DNA of 51,066 bases from Desulfobacteraceae bacterium (GTDB lineage: Bacteria > Desulfobacterota > Desulfobacteria > Desulfobacterales > Desulfosalsimonadaceae): assembly GCA_011390465.1 (NCBI GenBank), contig JAABSH010000025.1, forward strand, positions 1-51,066, written 5' to 3'. The notes beneath the pieces are model-generated. The model was not told where the DNA came from. It was given only the letters and a program-made list of their open reading frames with translations, and ran no database searches. Below are positions 24,649 to 33,420 of the stretch, one piece after another. Position 1 is the first letter of the stretch; every line of letters starts with the position of its first letter. The translations under genes were made by a program, and so were the position numbers.

Positions 24649-27423
24649 ATGATTATTACCTGTGAGGCTTGTGGCACCAGTTTTAAGATTAAAAGCAGCC
24701 TGATCAAAGCAACAGGTTCAAAAGTCAGGTGTTCAAAATGCCAGCAGGTATTTACCGCCTATCCCCCTGAGGCTGAAATTGGTACTGAAAAATCCGCCGA
24801 TTTTTCAGCGGATGAATCCCTTGAGTCCAGAATAGATGATTTCCTTGGATCAGAATCTGAAGATGAGTTCAGCGATCTGGAAGCAGAAATTACCCTTGAA
24901 ACCGCTGAAATCACAACATCTACTTCCGAAGAATTGTTTTCCACGGCTGAAGTCGAGCTTGATGGTTTTGAAAAGGGAGCACAGGAAGGAGAAATTCTGC
25001 TGTCCGAGCTTGAACAGGATGAAGAACTTTCCTTCGGTGAAATATCAATGGACGCATTAACATCAGGGCCTGCAACGGAAGAAGTGTTTCTGGGAGATCT
25101 GGTGGCAGATGAGTCTGAAGAATTGTCTTTTGATGATTTGAGTGCCGGCCCTACGGTAGAAGATGATACTGGAATTTTATCGTTAGATGATCTTGAACAG
25201 GAGAGATCGGAACCGGAAAAAGATGAAATTTCCTTTGAAAATTTGGAATCAACAGCTGAAGTAGATGATGATGAAATCGACCTGGGGATGCTGGAGTCAG
25301 ACGATTCAAGCGATGATGACAGTATTTTGGAAAAAACCATAGAACAGAACGAAGAGGAGGATATTGATTTTTTAGATTTTGAAGATGAGTCGGTTCAGGG
25401 CGAAGGGGAAAAGACAACAGCGGCAGCTGTTGCTGAGCCGGAAGAATTAAGGAAAGGAGGTGTTGATACAGATTTGGATGAATTTGATTTAGAAAAAGAA
25501 GACACCTCTGAAGGAACTGCACCCAAAGCCGAAGCACCGGAATCACAATCGGACAAAACGGCGGCGGATTTGTCAAAATCAGAGACCGGGGAAACACCGC
25601 CCGACGGGCATGTAACGCCCGAGGCGGCGTTTGGCGATGCTGGCGAAGGTTCTGATACAGAAGAAGACTTTGAGCTGGACTTTGATCTGGAAGAAGATGC
25701 ATCAGCGGAAGCGGATGAACTTGAAACCGTGGAAGAAGATCTGGATCTGGATTTAGATCTGGACCTGGAACCGGAAACAAAATCCGGAGAGACCGTGGAA
25801 ATTTCTGATACAGAAGATTTTGAGCTGGACCTGGACCTGGACCTGGATCAAAAAGAAGATGTATCAGCGGGAGGGCCTCAGCCGGAAACAGCGGAAGAGG
25901 ATTTGGATCTGGACCTGGACTTGGATCTGGAAGCTGCTTCTGATGCAGAAGCATCCGCTGATTTTTCTTTTGATGATGAAGATCTGGATTTGGATCTAAA
26001 TGGGTTCGAAGATCTGGATTTGACGGAAGCACCCGCAGACAGTGCTGAAGATAACGAGGCAGCGGCCTTGGATCTTGCATCCACTTCCGATGCAGATGCA
26101 CCTGAAGTGGATCTTGGGCTGGATTTTGAGGGGCTGGATGAGTTTGATGATCTGGACCTGGAAGCCGAAGAAGAAACGGAAGCAGTTGCCGGGGCGGAAG
26201 AAGAACTGGATTTTGATCTGGATCTGGATTTTGAGGACGATTTTGAGGACAAAGAAGCTCCGAATCTGGCAGCTGAGCAGACTGCTGTGGATGAAGAGTT
26301 TGATCTGGATTTTGATCTGGATGAAGCCGAAGAAGAAGCGGAAACAGGTGCTGAGCCGGAAACCTTTGATCTGGATTTGAGCATTGAGCCTGAGCCTGAA
26401 GAAGCGGAAACAGATGCCGAGGAATTTGATCTTGATCTGGATTTTGAGGATTCTTCATCCTCTGTGGCAGCGGAAACGTTTATTGATGATACTGCCACTG
26501 CATCAGAAGAACTGGATTTAACGCAGATTGAAGATGTTCTTGATTTTGACGAAACACCGGAACCTGAAGAGGTAAAAAAAGAAACCGTTGTCGATGATCT
26601 GGAAATGGAGTTAGCGGAATCAACCCCTGAAACCATGTCTGATGACGAAGAAATGTCTATTGACCTTGAAACCATGCTGGATGAGGAAGAAAGCCAGGCG
26701 GGTGATAAAAAAGAAGTTTCTCTGGAAACCGTTGAAGAGCGGGAACAGCAGATAGAGCAGGAGTACCGGAAAACGGTTGTGGAGGAACGGGAGCGACCTG
26801 AAGTCCCGGAAGCAGCTTACACTGCAACGGCACTGGATTCCGTTGAGGCGCCTGTCCGGCCGGGGGCCGTTCCGGCATCGGAAACAGCAGGAACAGCCGG
26901 GAAGCAGCGAAATTTGAAGAAAATTTTGATTCCGCTGGTCCTTTTGATAGTGCTGGCTGGTCTTGTTTTTGTGGGCGTGAAAATGTTTACGGGCGAGAAA
27001 GAAGCGCCGGTGCCACCGCCTGCAGCCACGGATCAGGGAAATCTCCAGATGGAAATGATTGCCACGCCTTCATATGCGTTTGTTGAAAATGAATCAGCCG
27101 GCGAGCTTCTTGTCGTTGAAGGAAATGTGACGAATCGGTATGACCATCCCCGCAGCAGTATTCTTGTCAAGGGTGTTCTCTATGACAAGGCGGGGACGGT
27201 CATTGCCGCTTCTGAAGCGTATGCCGGGAATATGCTGACAGCGGCGGAGCTGTCTTCTCTTGATTCTGGCAGTTTGAAAGCACGCTTAAACAACCGTAAA
27301 GGGGATGACAACCGGAACGTAAATGTGGCGCCGGGAAAAGAAATCCCCTTTACGGTGATTTTTGAAAATCTGCCGGAAACCATGCATGAATTTACCAGTG
27401 AGGTGGTGGCATCCTCAAAGTAA
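24649..27423 (+). CDS. Zinc-ribbon/DUF3426 membrane protein with very acidic repeat region
   Basis: Residues 5-31 hold an MJ0042-type zinc ribbon (C5, C8, C28, C31). A region of about 700 residues is dominated by Asp, Glu, Leu and Ala, with many DLDLDLDLE-type runs between about 340 and 610. One membrane helix (ILIPLVLLIVLAGLVFVGV) lies near 762-780. A C-terminal DUF3426-like domain (about 800-924, with LVVEGNVTNRYDHPRSSILVKG) would lie outside the membrane. DUF3426 proteins with an N-terminal zinc ribbon occur widely in Proteobacteria and Desulfobacterota without known function. At 924 aa this one is long because of the acidic part, which is encoded by imperfect GATCTGGAT-type repeats. It lies 16 bp after hpt. 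Confidence 0.85.
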   Translation: MIITCEACGTSFKIKSSLIKATGSKVRCSKCQQVFTAYPPEAEIGTEKSADFSADESLESRIDDFLGSESEDEFSDLEAEITLETAEITTSTSEELFSTAEVELDGFEKGAQEGEILLSELEQDEELSFGEISMDALTSGPATEEVFLGDLVADESEELSFDDLSAGPTVEDDTGILSLDDLEQERSEPEKDEISFENLESTAEVDDDEIDLGMLESDDSSDDDSILEKTIEQNEEEDIDFLDFEDESVQGEGEKTTAAAVAEPEELRKGGVDTDLDEFDLEKEDTSEGTAPKAEAPESQSDKTAADLSKSETGETPPDGHVTPEAAFGDAGEGSDTEEDFELDFDLEEDASAEADELETVEEDLDLDLDLDLEPETKSGETVEISDTEDFELDLDLDLDQKEDVSAGGPQPETAEEDLDLDLDLDLEAASDAEASADFSFDDEDLDLDLNGFEDLDLTEAPADSAEDNEAAALDLASTSDADAPEVDLGLDFEGLDEFDDLDLEAEEETEAVAGAEEELDFDLDLDFEDDFEDKEAPNLAAEQTAVDEEFDLDFDLDEAEEEAETGAEPETFDLDLSIEPEPEEAETDAEEFDLDLDFEDSSSSVAAETFIDDTATASEELDLTQIEDVLDFDETPEPEEVKKETVVDDLEMELAESTPETMSDDEEMSIDLETMLDEEESQAGDKKEVSLETVEEREQQIEQEYRKTVVEERERPEVPEAAYTATALDSVEAPVRPGAVPASETAGTAGKQRNLKKILIPLVLLIVLAGLVFVGVKMFTGEKEAPVPPPAATDQGNLQMEMIATPSYAFVENESAGELLVVEGNVTNRYDHPRSSILVKGVLYDKAGTVIAASEAYAGNMLTAAELSSLDSGSLKARLNNRKGDDNRNVNVAPGKEIPFTVIFENLPETMHEFTSEVVASSK

Positions 27424-27641
27424 GAGATGCGGATGCATGCTGAAAAAATAATCTTGTGTTTTTGGCTTGACTTGCACAGGCGTTGCTGGTAAACAGCTGT
27501 TTTTCTGTATTACCCGCTGTTGAAAGCTGCGTAAAAAATCAAACTGGCTGTAATGTTTGCAATTAATGAAAAAGGCGGTCACAACAACATTAAATTAAAA
27601 GCAGTAGGTTTTTTACGAAGTTTTCAACAAGTGTTTCATTG

Positions 27642-27718
27642 GGCGATGTAGCTCAGCTGGTTAGAGCATGCGGCTCATATCCGCAGTGTCCGGGGTTCAA
27701 GTCCCTGCATCGCCACCA
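27642..27718 (+). tRNA. tRNA-Met, anticodon CAT
   Basis: The acceptor GGCGATG (27642-27648) pairs with CATCGCC (27708-27714), with encoded CCA at 27716-27718. The anticodon loop CTCATAT gives CAT. The first acceptor pair is G-C, so it is not the initiator. An elongator tRNA-Met is most likely, but tRNA-Ile2 with a lysidine-modified CAT cannot be excluded. Confidence 0.9.
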
Positions 27719-27728
27719 TATAACGATA

Positions 27729-27756
27729 AAGCCCCTCTGCAAGACAGGAGGGGCTT
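27729..27756 (+). terminator. Probable terminator hairpin after tRNA-Met
   Basis: AAGCCCCTC pairs with GAGGGGCTT across a 10-nt loop. The T tract after it is short and interrupted, so strength is uncertain. Confidence 0.45.
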
Positions 27757-27949
27757 AGTTGTTTCAGGGGCAGATGCTTTGGATATGGTTGACAGACGGT
27801 CCGGCTGTTTGTCCGGTTCGAGTTGCGGGCCTGAAAAAAATACAACTCCTTGTGCCAGGCAGATGACCAAAATGGATAATTTAGTAAAATCTGCTGAAAA
27901 TTTTACGCGTATCACCTGAATTTAGCATTGCATTCAAAAAGGTTATCGT

Positions 27950-28363
27950 ATGCTGATCCCGGGTTTTGAAAAAATTGTGGAAGAACGGATCCGGCAGTCC
28001 CAGAAAAACGGAGAATTTGATAATTTGCCGGGGGCGGGCAAGCGGCTGGAGCTGGAGGATATGTCCCGTATACCTGAGGATCTGCGACTGGCGTATAAAA
28101 TACTTAAAAATGCAGACTGCGTTCCGCCTGAGCTTGAAATCAAAAAAGAAATCCGGAGTACGGAAACCCTCCTGGAGGGGCTGACGGATGAAAAACTAAA
28201 ATACAAAGCCCTTAAAAAATTAAATTATTTGATTTTAAAACTTAATACCATGAAAAAAGGCGCAGTGGAATTTGAAATTCCCCAGCGTTATGAAGCCCAG
28301 GTGGTGGGATGCCTTTCATGTGAAAAAGCTTCCATCAATGGAAAAAAGGGAACTGATGTTTAA
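27950..28363 (+). CDS. DUF1992 (DnaJ homologue subfamily C member 28-like) protein
   Basis: Most of this 137-aa protein is the conserved DUF1992 domain, with EERIRQSQKNGEFDNLPGAGK-type start, LELED, RIPEDLRLAYKILKNADCVPPELE and a helical C-terminus. The domain is named after a eukaryotic DnaJ homologue but contains no J domain; its function in bacteria is unknown. The end overlaps the next gene by 8 bp, suggesting coupled translation. Confidence 0.85.
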   Translation: MLIPGFEKIVEERIRQSQKNGEFDNLPGAGKRLELEDMSRIPEDLRLAYKILKNADCVPPELEIKKEIRSTETLLEGLTDEKLKYKALKKLNYLILKLNTMKKGAVEFEIPQRYEAQVVGCLSCEKASINGKKGTDV

Positions 28364-28844
28364 AAAAAACAAAGAAATATCAAATATTTCCAATAGCCTG
28401 ATGGTGGCGTCCGCCATTCTGATTTTTCATGTGCTGCTTTTGGCCGGCCTTGGCATACTGGTTTTTGTTTTCAGCGGAATCGTGAATTATTTTTTTTGGA
28501 TTTTTCTGGGTTGCAGTGCAGTGATTACCGGTTCTGTGTACCTGTTTTACCGGTATATGAAAAAACAGGGGAATGCGACATTTTTAAAGCTCTTGTCGCT
28601 GCCGGAGCTCAAAGGAAAAAATGTTGAAGTTAATCTCTTGGGTGGTCTGGCATCGGTTAAGGTATCAGATAAAAACAAAGAATCTGTTATGATGATTGAC
28701 GGAGCAGGTGATACCGGGCTCCCTGTGCTGGAAGATCCGGATACCCGGCGTTTAAACGAACTGACCCGACTTGCCGGGATGCTGGAAAAGGATTTTATTA
28801 CCCGGGAAGAGTTTGATCAGTTGAAAAAAACCCTTATGAATTAA
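28356..28844 (+). CDS. Small membrane protein with C-terminal SHOCT-like domain
   Basis: The 162-aa product has two membrane helices (about residues 12-35 and 40-62). A cytoplasmic region follows, with a C-terminal helical motif LAGMLEKDFITREEFDQLKKTLM characteristic of SHOCT (short C-terminal) domains, oligomerisation modules often found in membrane-associated proteins. I chose the ATG at 28356 because AAGGGA precedes it at good spacing; an in-frame ATG at 28338 is possible. It overlaps the DUF1992 gene. No specific function is known. Confidence 0.72.
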   Translation: MFKKNKEISNISNSLMVASAILIFHVLLLAGLGILVFVFSGIVNYFFWIFLGCSAVITGSVYLFYRYMKKQGNATFLKLLSLPELKGKNVEVNLLGGLASVKVSDKNKESVMMIDGAGDTGLPVLEDPDTRRLNELTRLAGMLEKDFITREEFDQLKKTLMN

Positions 28845-28934
28845 ACCGGATGAACTGAAATACGCCGAAATACACCGGAGATGCAGTGCCGGCACAGTGC
28901 TTTTTTGTTAAATCGTATCAGGACACAGGTCTAA

Positions 28935-29900
28935 ATGAAAACTAAAATTACCATAGCCCTGCTTTCCGGGGGCACTTCCCCGGAACGGGAGGTCTCCATT
29001 GCCAGCGGAGACCAGGTCCAGGCGGCCCTGGATCTTGAAAAATATCATGTGCGCCGCTATGATCCCAAAACCGATATCCAGCAATTGATTGCTGATGCCC
29101 CAGAAATCGACGTGGCCCTGGTGATGCTCCACGGCACACCCGGTGAAGACGGGTCGGTGCAGGGGCTGCTCGATCTGCTTGGGATTCCCTATCAATGTTC
29201 GGGAGTTCTGGGCAGTGCGGTGTCCATGAACAAACTCGCGTCAAAGCATCTCTATGTTCAGAATCATATTCCAACACCGGATTTTGTGGTTTTTCAAAAA
29301 AACAGGGCGACTGCGAGCATGGATATAAAAGCCTGCATTCAGTGCCTCGGCTTGCCGCTGGTGGTAAAACCCGCTTCTGGCGGCTCCAGCATCGGCATGG
29401 CCATTGTTCAATCAGAGCAAGATCTGATGCCGGCCCTGAAAAATGCCTTTGTCTATGATGACACGGTGCTGGCGGAAGCTTACGTGCGGGGAACGGAAAT
29501 TACCTGTGCGGTTATCGGAAATACAACGCCGGAAGCGTTGCCCGTCATTGAAATTGTGCCGAAAACCACCCATGTTTTTTTTGATTACCAGGCCAAATAC
29601 ACGGCCGGTGAGACCGAAGAAATCTGCCCGGCCCGGATCAGTGAAAAGCTGATGGAAAAAGCCGGGAATCTGGCAAAAAAGGCCCATCAGGCCCTGTTCT
29701 GCAAAGGTTACAGCCGCACAGACATGATGATCAGTGGCAATGGAGCGGACCCCAGTATCTATGTCCTTGAAACCAATACGATTCCAGGCATGACGCCCGC
29801 CAGCCTGCTGCCCATTGCGGCCCGGGCCGTTGGCATGAGTTTCAGCGACTTGATGGACCGGCTGATTGAACTGGCCCTGGAGACACCTTCTTTTCCCTAA
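28935..29900 (+). CDS. ddl: D-alanine--D-alanine ligase
   Basis: Ddl joins two D-alanines for the peptidoglycan pentapeptide. The N-terminal motif LLSGGTSPEREVS and the ATP-grasp features VVKPASGGSSIGM, VLAEAYVRGTEITCAV and LETNTIPGMTPASLLP are present. At 321 aa it has the usual length. It is the first gene of a close series (ddl, purDE, Sua5-like, two methyltransferases, Mo/W enzyme). It lies outside any mur cluster, which is not unusual. Confidence 0.95.
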   Translation: MKTKITIALLSGGTSPEREVSIASGDQVQAALDLEKYHVRRYDPKTDIQQLIADAPEIDVALVMLHGTPGEDGSVQGLLDLLGIPYQCSGVLGSAVSMNKLASKHLYVQNHIPTPDFVVFQKNRATASMDIKACIQCLGLPLVVKPASGGSSIGMAIVQSEQDLMPALKNAFVYDDTVLAEAYVRGTEITCAVIGNTTPEALPVIEIVPKTTHVFFDYQAKYTAGETEEICPARISEKLMEKAGNLAKKAHQALFCKGYSRTDMMISGNGADPSIYVLETNTIPGMTPASLLPIAARAVGMSFSDLMDRLIELALETPSFP

Positions 29901-29922
29901 TGTTTACAGAGAGGAAACCCAC

Positions 29923-31695
29923 ATGAAGATTTTAATTGTTGGCAGCGGCGGCCGGGAACATACCCTGGCCTGGAAAATCGCCCAGAGTCCGAAAGTGAAA
30001 CAGATTTTTTGCGCTCCCGGCAATGCCGGCATCGCAAAAATAGCCGAATGCATTGACATCAAAGCCGATGATAGTGAAAACCTGGCCGCGTTTGCACAAA
30101 AAGAAGCCGTTGATCTGACAGTGGTGGGCCCGGAAGCCCCGCTGTCTTCAGGCATTGTGGATTTGTTTGAAAAAAAGGGCTTAAGGATTTTCGGGCCGTC
30201 CCAGAAAGCTGCGCAAATAGAGGCCAGCAAGTCTTTTGCCAAAAAAATCATGCTCAAATACAAGATTCCCACGGCCATGGGCAAAACTTTTACTGCTTCG
30301 CAAAAAGCAGTTGCCTATATCCGCACCATGACCCCGCCCATAGTGGTAAAAGCCGACGGCCTGGCCGCGGGCAAGGGCGTGCTGGTCTGTAAAACAAAAC
30401 AAGAAGCCGAACAGGCGGTTAAAATGATGCTGGAAGACAAGGCATTCGGCAATGCCGGCAAAAAAGTGCTCATTGAAGAATGCCTGACCGGTGAGGAAGC
30501 CTCTTTTATCGCGTTTACCGATGGAACAAATGTGCTGCCCCTGCCCACGTCCCAGGATCACAAAACCATTTATGACAATGACGAGGGGCCCAATACCGGC
30601 GGCATGGGGGCTTATTCGCCGGCCCCGGTGGTGGATGGGACCATACACGATAAAATCATGAATCAGGTGATGAAACCCATGGTAAAGGCCATGGCCGCGG
30701 AAGGTGCGCCGTATAAAGGGGTGCTATACGCGGGGCTCATGATTGACCGGGACCGGGTGAATGTGGTGGAGTTCAACGCCCGGTTCGGGGATCCGGAAGC
30801 CCAGCCCCTGCTCATGCGCCTTTCTTCTGACATCGTGGATATAATGGAAGCCGTGGTAGACTCTCGCCTGGACCAGTGTTTCATTGAAGTGGACAAGCGC
30901 CCGGCGGTCTGCGTGGTGATGGCATCCGACGGTTATCCCGGCACATATAAAAAAGGCATGCCCATTTCCGGACTGGAAAGTGCCGCCCGCATGAAGGATG
31001 TGATGGTGTTTCACGCCGGCACTGCCCTTGAAAACGGCAAAATTGTTGCCAGCGGCGGGCGGGTCCTGGGGGTGACGGCTTTGGGGGACACCATTCAAAA
31101 GGCGATTGCAAAGGCCTATCTTGCGGTTTCCAAAATTTCCTGGAAAGGGAGCTGCCACCGCACGGATATCGGCCAGAAAGCCGTGCGGCGCCTTGAGACT
31201 CCGCCAAAAGTGGCCATTGTCATGGGCAGTGATTCAGATTATGATGTCATGAAGCAGGCCACGGACGTTTTGAAAAAATTTGGCGTGCCCTATGACATCA
31301 CCGTGGCCTCGGCCCACCGGACCCCGGAACGGGCAGTCAGTTTTGTGAAAAATGCCGAAAAAAAAGGGGTAAAAGCCATTATTGCCGGTGCCGGGCATGC
31401 GGCCCATCTGGCCGGGGCCCTTGCCGGGCATACGATTTTGCCGATTATCGGCGTGCCCATTGATTCTTCGGCATTAAACGGAATGGATGCCCTGCTGTCC
31501 ACCGTGCAGATGCCGCCGGGGGTGCCGGTAGCCACCATGGCCATTGGAAAATCGGGCGCCAAGAACGCCGGGATTTTTGCGGTGCAAATACTTGCCGGGG
31601 CAGACCCTGAACTCTTGCAACGGCTCCGGGCATTTAAGCAGGAAATGGCGGATCAGGTTGAACAAAAAGCCAGAAAGCTTGAAACGCAATTCTAA
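29923..31695 (+). CDS. purD: PurD-PurE fusion: phosphoribosylamine--glycine ligase and N5-CAIR mutase
   Basis: Residues 1 to about 422 form a complete GAR synthetase (VGSGGREHTLAWK, VVGPEAPLSSG, KADGLAAGKGV, FNARFGDPEAQ). From about 428 to 590 a complete PurE domain follows, with the class I signatures VMGSDSDYDVM and SAHRTPERA and GAGHAAHLAGALA. The first part makes GAR and the second rearranges N5-CAIR to CAIR, two non-consecutive steps of purine synthesis. Reading is continuous across the junction. The ATG at 29923 has GAGG upstream; an earlier in-frame start would lie in ddl. PurC-PurE and PurE-PurK fusions are well known, but this combination is uncommon to my knowledge. purK is not in the window. 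Confidence 0.92.
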   Translation: MKILIVGSGGREHTLAWKIAQSPKVKQIFCAPGNAGIAKIAECIDIKADDSENLAAFAQKEAVDLTVVGPEAPLSSGIVDLFEKKGLRIFGPSQKAAQIEASKSFAKKIMLKYKIPTAMGKTFTASQKAVAYIRTMTPPIVVKADGLAAGKGVLVCKTKQEAEQAVKMMLEDKAFGNAGKKVLIEECLTGEEASFIAFTDGTNVLPLPTSQDHKTIYDNDEGPNTGGMGAYSPAPVVDGTIHDKIMNQVMKPMVKAMAAEGAPYKGVLYAGLMIDRDRVNVVEFNARFGDPEAQPLLMRLSSDIVDIMEAVVDSRLDQCFIEVDKRPAVCVVMASDGYPGTYKKGMPISGLESAARMKDVMVFHAGTALENGKIVASGGRVLGVTALGDTIQKAIAKAYLAVSKISWKGSCHRTDIGQKAVRRLETPPKVAIVMGSDSDYDVMKQATDVLKKFGVPYDITVASAHRTPERAVSFVKNAEKKGVKAIIAGAGHAAHLAGALAGHTILPIIGVPIDSSALNGMDALLSTVQMPPGVPVATMAIGKSGAKNAGIFAVQILAGADPELLQRLRAFKQEMADQVEQKARKLETQF

Positions 31696-32317
31696 AATAT
31701 GCCGGATTGACGGGATCCGGCCGGATCAGCGGCTGATTGATGAAGCGGCAGATATTGTAAACCGCGGCGGTATCGTTATTTTTCCCACCCGCACCCTTTA
31801 CGGGATGGGGGCGGACGCACTCAATCAGGATGCCGTAAGCCGGGTGTTTTGCGCCAAACAGCGGGCTGAAAATAACCCGTTGTCTGTATTGGTTTCATCC
31901 ATTGATGCCGTGGCACTGCTGGCAGCTGATATCCCAGACGTTGCACTGCGGCTGATGCGAAATTTCTGGCCCGGCCGACTGACCATTGTATTTTCGGCCC
32001 GGCCGGAAGTGCCGGCGGGGTTAACCGCCGGCTCTGGAAAAATCGGTATCCGGGTGCCGGAGCATCCCGTGGCCATCCGCCTTGTCGCATCCCTGAAATG
32101 CCCTTTGACCGCTACTTCCGCCAATATCTCCGGTCATGCCGGGGCCAGCCGTGTGAACGCATTGCCGGAAAAACTCCTTGGGCAGGCAGACCGGGTTCTG
32201 GATGCGGGAGAATTAAGCGGCGGCACCGGCTCCACGGTAGTGGATATCACTGTCCACCCTCCGGCCATTCTCCGGGAGGGGACCGTGTCTGCAGAAGAAT
32301 TGTTTGACGTGTTGTAA
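31679..32317 (+). CDS. Sua5/YciO/YrdC family protein (threonylcarbamoyl-AMP synthase-like)
   Basis: The protein contains the YrdC fold: RGGIVIFPTRTLYGMGADA near the N-terminus (KxR/PTxTxYGL-like pocket), NPLSVLV, WPGRLTIVF, GIRVPEHP, TSANISG and STVVDI. The family makes threonylcarbamoyl-AMP from threonine, bicarbonate and ATP for the t6A37 tRNA modification; some YciO members have other roles. No ATG suits the conserved start. I use TTG at 31679, giving 212 aa and a 17-bp overlap with purDE, but the start is uncertain. Confidence 0.85.
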   Translation: MKRNSKICRIDGIRPDQRLIDEAADIVNRGGIVIFPTRTLYGMGADALNQDAVSRVFCAKQRAENNPLSVLVSSIDAVALLAADIPDVALRLMRNFWPGRLTIVFSARPEVPAGLTAGSGKIGIRVPEHPVAIRLVASLKCPLTATSANISGHAGASRVNALPEKLLGQADRVLDAGELSGGTGSTVVDITVHPPAILREGTVSAEELFDVL

Positions 32318-32329
32318 CAGCAGGAAAAA

Positions 32330-33418
32330 ATGAGCGATTTCGCACAAAAAATGACCGATATCCTGAACCATGGTGCCCTGAATCTGGCCATGGCCATTGG
32401 GTATAAAAACCGGATTTTTGATGTGATGGAAAATCTGGAAAGACCCGCCCCTATCCCGGAAATCGCGGATGCCGCAGAGCTTGACCCGCGGTATCTCAAA
32501 GAATGGCTCGGTGTCATGGTGACGGGTGAGATTGTGGAACTGTCCCAAACCACCACCGGTGAAAACGCTTATTTTCTGCCGCCGGCCCATGCCGCGTTTC
32601 TGACCCGCAAAGCCGGCAGCAGCAATCTGGGGGTTTACACCCAGGAAATTCCGTTGCTCACCGCCTGCGCCATGGATGCGGTAAACAACGGCATGAAAAC
32701 CGGCCAGGGCATCGCGTTTTCCCAATACCCGGAATTTCAGGCGTTTATGGGCCAACTGGCGGATGCCAAGCACAAGGAGGTGCTGATTCAACATTTTCTG
32801 CCGTCGGTGGAAGATGGCAAGCTGGTGGAACGGTTGAAAAGCGGTATCCGGGTCTGCGATCTTGGCTGCGGTCAGGGCCTTGCGGTCAACCTCATGGCCC
32901 GGGCGTTTCCCAAAAGCACGTTTGTGGGAATGGACAACCACGAAACCGCCATCCGGACCGCGCAACACCAGGCCCTTAAAATGGGGCTTTCCAATGTTGA
33001 TTATAGGATAAAGGATGCCGCGGCCATTGACGGAGACGAGGCGTTTTGCGCGCGCTTTGATTTTGTGTGCGCCTTTGACGCCATCCATGATCAGCAAAAG
33101 CCCCTTGCGGCGTTAAAAAGCATCCACTGGATGCTGGCGCCCGGCGGGCTGTTTTCCATGGTGGATATCAAGGCGGGAACTGATCACAGGGACAATCTGG
33201 ATCATCCCATGGGCGCGTTTTTGTATACCGTGAGCCTGATGCACTGCATGCCCATCGGACGCTATGATAACGGCGCCGGTCTTGGCATGATGTGGGGCCG
33301 GGAAAAGGCTTTGGAAATGCTTGCCCAGGCCGGATTTGAACAGGTGGAGGTTCTGGAAATGGCCCATGACGGGTTTAATCTGCATTATTTGTGCAGGAAA
33401 AAGCAGGATAAAAAGTAA
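32330..33418 (+). CDS. SAM-dependent methyltransferase with winged-helix N-terminus
   Basis: A class I methyltransferase of 362 aa. The first about 95 residues look like a dimerising winged-helix domain (NHGALNLAMAIGYKNRIFDVM, LKEWLGVMV), as in Rv2258c-type and O-methyltransferase-like proteins. The Rossmann SAM site VCDLGCGQGLAVNLM is near residue 178, and DFVCAFDAIHDQQKP is the acidic motif. AGGAAAA precedes the ATG. It lies 12 bp after the Sua5-like gene and 2 bp before the next methyltransferase. The substrate is unknown; small-molecule methylation is inferred. Confidence 0.85.
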   Translation: MSDFAQKMTDILNHGALNLAMAIGYKNRIFDVMENLERPAPIPEIADAAELDPRYLKEWLGVMVTGEIVELSQTTTGENAYFLPPAHAAFLTRKAGSSNLGVYTQEIPLLTACAMDAVNNGMKTGQGIAFSQYPEFQAFMGQLADAKHKEVLIQHFLPSVEDGKLVERLKSGIRVCDLGCGQGLAVNLMARAFPKSTFVGMDNHETAIRTAQHQALKMGLSNVDYRIKDAAAIDGDEAFCARFDFVCAFDAIHDQQKPLAALKSIHWMLAPGGLFSMVDIKAGTDHRDNLDHPMGAFLYTVSLMHCMPIGRYDNGAGLGMMWGREKALEMLAQAGFEQVEVLEMAHDGFNLHYLCRKKQDKK

Positions 33419-33420
33419 AA

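Noticed and set aside
25151-26458. 435-codon and other open frames antisense to the acidic repeat gene
   Set aside because: Pro/Leu/Gln- or Ser-rich low-complexity translations are the expected complement of GAT-CTG-GAT repeats.
27668-27919. Open frame running out of tRNA-Met
   Set aside because: It begins inside the tRNA and covers a hairpin; no ribosome site or domain.
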